Positions 1-5,383 of a DNA stretch of 5,383 nt are shown piece after piece. The DNA is from Bryobacterales bacterium (GTDB taxonomy: Bacteria > Acidobacteriota > Terriglobia > Bryobacterales > Bryobacteraceae). The position numbers and the translations under genes were made by a program. The stretch is from contig JAOAPP010000478.1 of assembly GCA_025462985.1 (NCBI GenBank), positions 1 through 5,383 of the forward strand, written 5' to 3'. Under the pieces are notes generated by a model. That model saw nothing but the letters and a program-made list of their open reading frames with translations, searched no databases and was not told the origin of the DNA. Numbering within the stretch: position 1 is the first letter of the stretch; each line of letters begins with the position of its first letter.

Positions 1-1649
1 CCAGATCCCCGCAGCACCTTGCCCGGAAGTGCCTTTGTCATCGTCCCTACTTCGATTACCGGCGGGCCGTTCACCAGCACGTACTGCATGCCGACCGAGA
101 GCTGATTAGGCTTCTCAAAATCCGCGACATCCCGGATGGCGGACGGATCAAAGACGACAACGTCCGCCCACATTCCCTTCTTCAATACGCCCCGGTCAGT
201 GAACCGCATGCGCTGCGCCGGAAGGGCGCTGAATTTCCGGATTGCGTCTTCGAGGCTGAGCTGGTGCTCTTCGCGGACATATTTTCGCAGAATGCGCGGA
301 AACGTTCCGTAGGCGCGCGGATGAGGATGCTCCTGCCCGAGGATTCCTTCCGGCGACGTGCCTCCGGAGTCGTTGTCTATGGACACCCACGGTTGCTGTA
401 ACGCAAGCACCACGTCAGGCTCCGACATTCCGAACACGGCCACTTCGGTGAACGCGCTGTCCTCGATCAGCAGATCGCAGATGGTGTCGATGGGATCTTT
501 GCCCCACATCTTTGCGATTTCCGCGACCGTCTTCCCCTGCAGATGAAGCAGCTTCGGGTTTTGCACCACGCTGACCAGGATGCCTTCCGGACCGGGCACC
601 TCCAGCCATTCGTTGTCCCAGTTGCTTGCAGGCGTCTGCATATCTTTCCGGATACGATCGCGAGTCTCGGGATCCTTCAGCCGCGCGATCAGCTTCGCAG
701 CGCCGCCGTCGTGCGCCCAGGGCGGAATGAAGGCGGAGAAACTGTTGAACCACGCGGTGTAGGCGTAGGTATCGGCTGTGATATCGACTCCTGAAGCGCG
801 CGCTTTCTCGATCCGATCCACGATTTGCGGCATTCGGCCCCAGTTGGCCTTTCCGGCTACTTTAACGTGCCAAATCTCCACTGGAAGATGAGCCTCTCGC
901 CCGATGCGTACCGCTTCGTCCACCGACTGCAGCACGGCATCGCCTTCGCTCCGTATGTGAGTCGCATAGATGCCGCCGAACTTACCCGCTTCCGATGCCA
1001 GTGCAATCAGCTCTTCGGTGGAAGCGTAAGGCGCCGGTGCATACTGCAGCGACGTTGAAAGGCCGACCGCACCGTCGCGCATCGCGGTTCGCACCAGGTC
1101 TTTCATGCGCTCCAGTTCAGCCGGAGACGGCGCACGATTCCCGTCCCCGATGACGAGGCGGCGGACCTGGGTGGCGCCGACGTAATCGGCCACATTGATT
1201 CCGATGCCCTGCTTTTCGAGTCGCGCGAAGTACTGGCGGTAAGTGGTCCAATCGGGGTTGATTCCGTAGTGCTTAAAAGCGGCGCGATCGGCGTTGCGGA
1301 TTCGATCATTCAGAGGCGCGACCGATCCGCCTTCCCCAGTGACCTCCGTCGTGATTCCTTGATAGATCTTTGAGGGCAGATGGGGGTTCACCAAAACGGT
1401 CACTTCCGACTGACCCAGCATGTCGATGAACCCTGGCGCGACCACCAGACCATGAGCATCGATCATTCTCTTCGCCTGGAAGTCCGCCAACTCTCCGATA
1501 GCCACAATGCGACCATCGCGAATTCCGATGTCGCCGGAGTACCACGGGCTGCCTGTGCCATCGATGATGTGCCCGTGGCGGATCACCAAATCGAAAGGCT
1601 GCGCGCCAGTGAAACGGAGCGCCATCAGCAGAAGGAGGAAGATCCGCAT
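1..1649 (-). CDS. Secreted N-acyl-D-amino-acid deacylase (D-aminoacylase) family amidohydrolase, 3' end cut by window edge
   Basis: The minus-strand frame is open from an ATG at 1649 to the left edge, giving 549 residues without a stop. Residues 1-17 (MRIFLLLLMALRFTGAQ) look like a short signal peptide, suggesting export. The N-terminal beta-sandwich start (FDLVIRHGHIIDGTGSPWYSGD, roughly residues 19-40) and 'VAPGFID' at 70-76 mark the amidohydrolase superfamily. The D-aminoacylase subgroup is shown by 'ATHIRSEGD' (His231), 'EIWHVKVAG' (His261), 'SIDNDSGG' (423-430), 'HPHPRAYGTFPRIL' (441-454) and the C-terminal 'ALPGKVLRG'. Family members hydrolyse N-acyl-D-amino acids or related amides in a metal-dependent reaction and are usually about 480-560 residues, so only a few codons should be missing. 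Oddly, the usual HxH after FID is replaced by L-G-Q (78-80), and the usual GNCG cysteine motif reads GEGG (105-108). The true substrate is therefore uncertain. No strong ribosome binding site precedes the ATG. It diverges directly from the DUF885 gene. Confidence 0.9.
   Translation of the reverse strand, partial: MRIFLLLLMALRFTGAQPFDLVIRHGHIIDGTGSPWYSGDIGIRDGRIVAIGELADFQAKRMIDAHGLVVAPGFIDMLGQSEVTVLVNPHLPSKIYQGITTEVTGEGGSVAPLNDRIRNADRAAFKHYGINPDWTTYRQYFARLEKQGIGINVADYVGATQVRRLVIGDGNRAPSPAELERMKDLVRTAMRDGAVGLSTSLQYAPAPYASTEELIALASEAGKFGGIYATHIRSEGDAVLQSVDEAVRIGREAHLPVEIWHVKVAGKANWGRMPQIVDRIEKARASGVDITADTYAYTAWFNSFSAFIPPWAHDGGAAKLIARLKDPETRDRIRKDMQTPASNWDNEWLEVPGPEGILVSVVQNPKLLHLQGKTVAEIAKMWGKDPIDTICDLLIEDSAFTEVAVFGMSEPDVVLALQQPWVSIDNDSGGTSPEGILGQEHPHPRAYGTFPRILRKYVREEHQLSLEDAIRKFSALPAQRMRFTDRGVLKKGMWADVVVFDPSAIRDVADFEKPNQLSVGMQYVLVNGPPVIEVGTMTKALPGKVLRGS
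1632..1638 (+). promoter_or_regulatory. Shine-Dalgarno-like AAGGAGG supporting the 1648 start of the DUF885 gene
   Basis: The sequence AAGGAGG matches the anti-Shine-Dalgarno core and ends nine bases before ATG 1648. It decides between starts 1648 and 1690. It lies inside the first codons of the opposite-strand amidohydrolase, where TTC-CTC-CTT-CTG encodes the signal-peptide core. It could thus be a by-product of leucine codons and not a selected site. Confidence 0.5.
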
Positions 1650-3426
1650 GGGAAGTATTGTCGCCGACCGCCTGCGCAATAATCGGCACATGCTTCGCAA
1701 GTGGGTTCTTTTAGTGGCTGCCGTTCACATGGCACAGGCGCAGTCGATCGACACATTTTTCAAAGACACGTTTGAACGGATGTTGCGCGACGATCCTGAA
1801 TTTGCGACCGGGATTGGACGCCATGAGTATGATGACCGCTGGACCGACTGGTCGAAAGCCGGCCGTGACAGTCGCCGCGACTTCCTGCAGCGAAGCCTTT
1901 CAGAACTCGGGAAGTTCCCCAAGGCGAGCATGTCGCCTGAAAACCAGCTGACTGCGCGCATTGTCGAATACGATTTTCAGTCACGACTGGATGCCTGGGA
2001 TCTGAGCACGCATCTGCTCCGAGTCGGCCAGCTGTTTGGCTTTCACAATCGCGTATATGTGCTGATGGACCGCATGCCCGCCCACAGCGTGAAAGGTTAC
2101 AAGAACCTCGTTTCGAGGCTGAATGCGATTCCCATGCTGGTGGACCAGAACATCGGCATCATGGACGAAGCCATCGCCAGCAAGGTGATGCAGCCGAAGG
2201 TGGTTAACGATCTGGTGGTAGCACAGATCACGGCGCAGATGAATCAGGATGCGGAACATTCTGCACTGCTCGAAGCGTTCCGGAAATTTCCGTCGAATAT
2301 TCCGGCCGATGAACAGAAGAAGCTGCTTGCGGATGCAACCGGCGCCTATAACAGTAAGTTCCTGCCGGCCTGGCATAAGCTTCACGACTACATGGGGCAG
2401 ACTTACTCGGCGCATGTTCGACCGACTGTCAGCCTCAACTCCATTCCGAACGGGCGCGCCGATTACGCGGTCCTGGTGCGCGCTCTGACAACGACGAATC
2501 TTTCCGCGCAAGAGATCCACAGCCTCGGTGAGAAGGAGGTGGCGCGCATTGAGGGCGAAATGAAGTCGATTGTCGCCGAGACTGGGTTTCAAGGCACGCT
2601 CGACCAATTTCAAGAGCACCTGAAAGACTCTCCGGATCAGCATTTCCAGACGAAGGACGAGATGTTGGAATATTGCCGGAATATCGCCAAAATCATCGAG
2701 CCGGAACTGCCGAACCATTTCCACCACATCCCGATGCTGCTTTATGGCGTGCGCCCTATTCCCGCTGATCGCGAAGCCGCCACCGCCACCAATGCACAAG
2801 CGCCATCGCCCGACTTTACAACCCCGGGCTGGTTCAATCTCAACACCTACCAGCCCGAGAAACAGGTCAAATATGACAAAGAGTCTCTGGTGCTGCACGA
2901 AGCCGTACCGGGACACGTGTTTCAGATCACGCTGGCCGAAGCACAGGCGAGCCTTCCGGATATTCGGAAGTTCTATCACAACAGTGCGTATATTGAGGGC
3001 TGGGCGCTTTACGCGGAATCGCTGGGTTCGCAGCTCGGGCTTTATCGCGATCCGTCCCATCGCTTCGGCCAGCTCGCCAGCGAACGGTTCCGCGCCGTTC
3101 GACTGGTTGTGGATACCGGAATTCACGAAATGGGTTGGACCCGTGAACAGGCCCTGCAGTATTTCCATGAGCATGCGCCGGAAGAATCAGTCGCGGAGAT
3201 CGACCGCTATATTTCATGGCCGGCCCAGGCTCTTTCCTACAAGATGGGGCAGCTCCGTATTCGCGGATTGCGCGACGAAGCACAGCAAAGACTCGGAGCG
3301 AAATTCGATGTCCGCGAGTTCAACGATGCGGTTCTGCAGGAAGGCACGCTACCACTCGAAGTGTTGACCGAGCAGATGCAGCACTTCATCGCGGCCGCGG
3401 GCTCGAAACAGACGCCGTCAGACTAG
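1648..3426 (+). CDS. Secreted DUF885 family zincin-like metallohydrolase (putative peptidase)
   Basis: This encodes a 592-residue protein if it starts at ATG 1648, or 578 residues from ATG 1690. I chose 1648 because AAGGAGG lies nine bases upstream; no such site precedes 1690. The alternative remains open, since that purine run is also the complement of leucine codons in the opposite gene, and the 1690 start gives a compact signal peptide (MLRKWVLLVAAVHMAQAQ). The frame remains open upstream to 1507, but that part is antisense to the amidohydrolase and unlikely to be coding. The family is identified by 'LHEAVPGHVFQ' (His417, Glu418, His423), 'YIEGWALYAESLG' with Glu450 as the likely third metal ligand, and the C-terminal block 'WPAQALSYKMGQLRIRGLR' followed by 'FNDAVLQEGTLPLEVL'. 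Length fits DUF885 (PF05960). The family is zinc-peptidase-like, but I know of no firm substrate. The signal peptide places it in the periplasm or outside. Confidence 0.9.
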   Translation: MGSIVADRLRNNRHMLRKWVLLVAAVHMAQAQSIDTFFKDTFERMLRDDPEFATGIGRHEYDDRWTDWSKAGRDSRRDFLQRSLSELGKFPKASMSPENQLTARIVEYDFQSRLDAWDLSTHLLRVGQLFGFHNRVYVLMDRMPAHSVKGYKNLVSRLNAIPMLVDQNIGIMDEAIASKVMQPKVVNDLVVAQITAQMNQDAEHSALLEAFRKFPSNIPADEQKKLLADATGAYNSKFLPAWHKLHDYMGQTYSAHVRPTVSLNSIPNGRADYAVLVRALTTTNLSAQEIHSLGEKEVARIEGEMKSIVAETGFQGTLDQFQEHLKDSPDQHFQTKDEMLEYCRNIAKIIEPELPNHFHHIPMLLYGVRPIPADREAATATNAQAPSPDFTTPGWFNLNTYQPEKQVKYDKESLVLHEAVPGHVFQITLAEAQASLPDIRKFYHNSAYIEGWALYAESLGSQLGLYRDPSHRFGQLASERFRAVRLVVDTGIHEMGWTREQALQYFHEHAPEESVAEIDRYISWPAQALSYKMGQLRIRGLRDEAQQRLGAKFDVREFNDAVLQEGTLPLEVLTEQMQHFIAAAGSKQTPSD

Positions 3427-3532
3427 AAGCGGATACCGGTCGTGAGTGCCACCGGCTGGAGCCAAGGTCAGGTGCACAGCTTGCGAACGGATCAGGCGCA
3501 TTTTGCGTCCTCATTGGTAAGCTCGTGATTTC
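3427..3532. other. Intergenic gap between the DUF885 and TPM genes, no clear signal
   Basis: This is the only real gap between genes in the window. It holds a short inverted repeat, CCGGT at 3436-3440 and ACCGG at 3451-3455 with a ten-base loop, but no following T-run, so it does not qualify as an intrinsic terminator. I see no convincing -35/-10 pair and no strong ribosome binding site before the TPM start. The promoter of the TPM gene, if separate from the DUF885 transcript, should lie here. Confidence 0.5.
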
Positions 3533-4384
3533 ATGTTCAGCCGTGCCGCAGACCTTGCCCGCTGTCTAACCATTCAGGCCATCCTTCTGGCCTTCGCAGC
3601 GGTGATTTCTCTGGCCGCTGTGGACGTAAACTCGCTGCCCAAGCCGACCGGGTATGTCAGCGATCTGGCAAATGTGATCAGCCAGCCCGAAAAAGACCGG
3701 CTGGAAGAACTCTGCCGCCAGGTCGATCAGCAACTCGGAGTGCAGTTCGCTTTTCTGACAGTGGACAGCATCGGAGATCGCCCGATTCGTGATTTCGGAT
3801 TGGATGTGGGGCGCAGATGGGGCGTCGGCAGCAAGAATACGAATCAGGGTTTGCTCACAATCCTGGCGATTAATGACCGTCAGAACGACATCGAAGTCGG
3901 ACGTGGTTTGGAGCCCTACGTCACCGATGGCTTCGCCGGCAGTGTCCGTCGCGAAATGCAGCCGGACTTGCGAAGCGGCCAATACGGAGCCGCGCTTCTC
4001 GGAGCGGCTCAGACACTAGCGCAGCACATCGCACAGGGAAAGGGAGTCGCCTTTTCCTTTGAGGGGCTCCCGGAACGCCCCCGGCCGCAACGCGCCAGAA
4101 GAGAAAACGGCTTTCCGGGATGGCTCATCGTGCTCGGCATCTTCTTTCTGTTTTGGATGATTGGGCGCGGTGGCCGCCGCGGTGGGCGAGGCGGTGGCGG
4201 CGGCCTCGGGAACTTCGCTACGGGAATGCTGGTGGGTGATTTGTTGAGCGGAGGCCGAAGAGGCGGCGGCTGGAGCGATGGCGGTGGCGGCGGAGGATTT
4301 GGCGGCGACTCTGGTGGCGGCGGTGGTTTCGGCGGCTTTGGCGGCGGAGACTTTGGCGGCGGCGGCGCAAGCGGAAACTGGTGA
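3533..4384 (+). CDS. TPM domain (YgcG/Psb32-type) membrane protein with glycine-rich C-terminal tail
   Basis: The product has 283 residues. An N-terminal hydrophobic stretch (about 12-30, TIQAILLAFAAVISLAAV) acts as a signal peptide or anchor. The TPM domain spans about 36-168 and shows family hallmarks: 'GYVSDLANVIS' (40-50), 'GVQFAFLTVDSI' (69-80), 'NQGLLTILAINDRQNDIEVG' (104-123) and 'GLEPYVTD' (125-132). A basic linker (181-191) leads to a transmembrane helix (about 195-211, FPGWLIVLGIFFLFWMI), then a low-complexity tail rich in glycine with spaced phenylalanines, ending in 'GGGGASGNW'. This order of signal, TPM, helix and Gly-rich tail ending in SG-x-W is typical of bacterial TPM proteins, so the end looks natural. 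TPM domains have been linked to phosphatase activity in plant homologues and to membrane-associated roles; the bacterial role is poorly defined. The TPM domain should face the periplasm. The start has only a weak ribosome site. The next gene begins three bases after the stop. Confidence 0.93.
   Translation: MFSRAADLARCLTIQAILLAFAAVISLAAVDVNSLPKPTGYVSDLANVISQPEKDRLEELCRQVDQQLGVQFAFLTVDSIGDRPIRDFGLDVGRRWGVGSKNTNQGLLTILAINDRQNDIEVGRGLEPYVTDGFAGSVRREMQPDLRSGQYGAALLGAAQTLAQHIAQGKGVAFSFEGLPERPRPQRARRENGFPGWLIVLGIFFLFWMIGRGGRRGGRGGGGGLGNFATGMLVGDLLSGGRRGGGWSDGGGGGGFGGDSGGGGGFGGFGGGDFGGGGASGNW
4169..4378 (+). repeat. Low-complexity GGC/GGT-rich repeat coding the glycine tail of the TPM protein
   Basis: This imperfect array of GGC, GGT and GGA codons, interrupted by TTT/TTC, GAC and CGC/CGA, encodes residues 213-282. 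It explains the proline/arginine-rich open frames on the opposite strand here. Such tracts are prone to length change by slippage, so tail length may vary between strains. Confidence 0.7.
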
Positions 4385-4387
4385 AGC

Positions 4388-5116
4388 TTGGGAACACTAT
4401 TGGAACAGAAACTAGAAGCGTTGGTCGAACGGCTGAAGCCTGCCTTCGGTGAAAGCCTCGTGTCGGCCATCCTGTACGGCTCGGCCGCCGTTGGGGATTG
4501 GCATGAGCACAGTTCGGATCTGAACGTGCTTTGTGTGCTGACACAAATCACTCCGCATGAGCTCGTTCAATCGGAGCCGGTATTCCGTTGGTGGCGCGAA
4601 GCGGGCAATCCGCCTCCACTGCTGCTGAGCGAAGAAGAAGTGCGCACCTCGACCGATTCGTTTCCGATGGAGTTCAGTGACATGCGCCAGCATCGGCAGG
4701 TGCTTTACGGCCGGGACGTGATTGAGACGCTCGAAGTCGACCGCTCTTTTTACCGCGCGCAGGTGGAACATGAACTGCGGGCCAAACAGATCCGGCTCCG
4801 GCAGAAAGCCGCCGAGGTTCTTTCGAATCCCGACCGACTGGTCAAGCTGCTGGCCGATTCAGTCTCCACATTCTGCGTGCTTGGACGGCACGCGCTGATC
4901 CTCAGCGGCCACGAACCGCGATGGAAGAAGGCGGAGATAGTGGCAGCTCTGGAGGATGTGACCCGCATGCCATTCAATGCCACAAATGAGATACTGGCGA
5001 TTCGCGCCACCCCAAAGCAGAAGGTTGCCAACGACACGGCAGCCCTTTTTGGGAGCTATCTGAAAGAAGTCGGCACGCTGGTTCGCTTTGTGGATGGCTT
5101 GGACCATCGCTCATAG
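4388..5116 (+). CDS. Nucleotidyltransferase-fold domain protein with altered metal motif (D-x-N)
   Basis: The product has 242 residues from TTG 4388; TTG 4400 (MEQKLEALVERL, 238 residues) is an alternative. No in-frame ATG exists early enough: the frame is closed upstream by the TPM stop at 4382-4384 and the first internal Met comes after the core motif. The N-terminal region (about 5-52) matches the minimal nucleotidyltransferase fold: a helix, then 'AILYGSAAVGDW' with Gly31-Ser32, then 'HSSDLNVLCVL' with Asp44 and Asn46. Active members usually have two acidic residues (D-x-D or D-x-E) there, so Asn46 may weaken or abolish transfer. A conserved-looking 'RQHRQVLYGRDVIETL' follows at about 99-114. 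The rest (115-242) is predicted mostly helical with a basic segment (ELRAKQIRLRQKAAE). There is no signal peptide or membrane helix, so it is cytoplasmic. The three-base spacing after the TPM stop implies co-translation. Substrate unknown; it could be a transferase, an inactive scaffold or part of an RNA/nucleotide-handling module. Confidence 0.8.
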   Translation: MGTLLEQKLEALVERLKPAFGESLVSAILYGSAAVGDWHEHSSDLNVLCVLTQITPHELVQSEPVFRWWREAGNPPPLLLSEEEVRTSTDSFPMEFSDMRQHRQVLYGRDVIETLEVDRSFYRAQVEHELRAKQIRLRQKAAEVLSNPDRLVKLLADSVSTFCVLGRHALILSGHEPRWKKAEIVAALEDVTRMPFNATNEILAIRATPKQKVANDTAALFGSYLKEVGTLVRFVDGLDHRS

Positions 5117-5143
5117 ACCGAGTGCCGGAATATAAATTGAATT

Positions 5144-5149
5144 GGGGAG
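5144..5149 (+). promoter_or_regulatory. Ribosome binding site of the lemA-family gene
   Basis: GGGGAG lies seven bases upstream of ATG 5157, a good match in sequence and spacing. It fixes the start of the last gene, which also begins with a fitting membrane anchor. Confidence 0.7.
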
Positions 5150-5156
5150 AACAGCA

Positions 5157-5383
5157 ATGAAGAGGGGCGGCCTTCTAGTCATCGGAATCATCATTCTCGT
5201 GGTACTCATTTTCGGCGGGCGGTTGATGGGTCAACGAAACACACTGGTCACTCAGAAGAACGAAATCGATGCGCGGTGGGCACAAATCGACAACGACATG
5301 AAGCGCCGGGCCGATCTCATTCCAAACCTGGTGGAGACAGTGAAGGGCTATGCCAAGCAGGAGCAGACGGTATTCGGCGACAT
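5157..5383 (+). CDS. lemA: LemA family membrane protein, N-terminal part only (cut by window edge)
   Basis: The first 75 residues are present. A short basic start (MKRGG) is followed by a transmembrane helix (about 5-22, [16 protein letters not shown]). Then comes the family-diagnostic segment: '[18 protein letters not shown]' (28-45) and '[17 protein letters not shown]' (50-66), which is nearly the LemA consensus. LemA proteins are usually about 180-200 residues, with a membrane anchor and a helical bundle on the other side; their biochemical role is not established. Many genomes place lemA next to TPM-domain genes, as here, which supports a joint membrane function. The gap of 40 bases from the upstream gene and the same strand suggest one operon of TPM, NTase-like and LemA genes. 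The frame is intact up to the right edge, so nothing suggests a broken gene. Confidence 0.93.
   Translation, partial: MKRGGLLVIGIIILVVLIFGGRLMGQRNTLVTQKNEIDARWAQIDNDMKRRADLIPNLVETVKGYAKQEQTVFGD

Noticed and set aside
1507..1647. Upstream extension of the DUF885 reading frame to an ATG at 1507
   Set aside because: It overlaps the start of the opposite amidohydrolase, would bury the signal peptide about 60 residues into the protein, and has no family similarity I can see.
1981..3174. A 397-codon open frame on the minus strand opposite the DUF885 gene
   Set aside because: It is a mirror of GC-rich codon use in a gene with clear family motifs. Its translation shows no recognisable domain, and two long genes fully overlapping here is unlikely.
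3436..3455. Inverted repeat CCGGT...ACCGG after the DUF885 stop as a possible terminator
   Set aside because: The stem is only five base pairs with a ten-base loop, and no T-run follows.
3216..3569. Plus-strand open frame spanning the end of DUF885, the gap and the TPM start
   Set aside because: It is out of frame with both neighbours, arginine-rich in the way shadow frames are, and has no recognisable motif.
4009..4551. Proline-rich open frame on the minus strand opposite the TPM tail
   Set aside because: It is the reverse complement of the glycine repeat (GGC read as GCC/CCG/CGC), with no domain and an overlap across two real genes.
5131..5136. TATAAA as a -10 element of a promoter for the lemA-family gene
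   Set aside because: No -35-like hexamer lies at 16-18 bases upstream. The only TTGGAC is 26 bases away, and the tight gene packing fits an operon.

Overview
The window looks like a stretch of a GC-rich, Gram-negative-type bacterial chromosome. It carries five protein genes packed tightly on both strands. The protein styles point to Acidobacteriota, perhaps the Bryobacterales/Solibacter side: a secreted D-aminoacylase-like amidohydrolase with an 'IDMLGQSE' variant motif, a secreted DUF885 metalloprotein, and a TPM/LemA set. This taxonomic placement is inferred from memory of similar proteins; no marker gene is present. I see no rRNA, tRNA, CRISPR array, insertion sequence, phage gene or integration site.

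Layout: the left 1.65 kb is a minus-strand amidohydrolase gene of the N-acyl-D-amino-acid deacylase family. It has an intact start and runs off the left edge, probably only a few codons short of its end. Diverging from it on the plus strand is a DUF885 zincin-like gene. The two start codons are either overlapping in one CATG palindrome or 40 bp apart, so there is no normal divergent promoter spacer. After a gap of about 105 bp with no clear signal comes a plus-strand run with almost no spacing: a TPM-domain (YgcG-type) membrane protein with a glycine-rich tail, a nucleotidyltransferase-fold protein that probably starts at TTG, and the beginning of a lemA-family gene cut by the right edge.

Function: the two divergent genes both encode proteins with signal peptides and hydrolase signatures. 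A shared role in processing exported or imported peptides or N-acyl amino acids is plausible but inferred. TPM and LemA genes are frequent neighbours in bacteria and both products are membrane-anchored. Here a nucleotidyltransferase-like protein with a changed metal motif (D-L-N where D-x-D is expected) sits between them. I see no clearly new system. The items most worth checking are this TPM/NTase-like/LemA trio, the rebuilt metal site of the amidohydrolase, and the head-to-head start codons.
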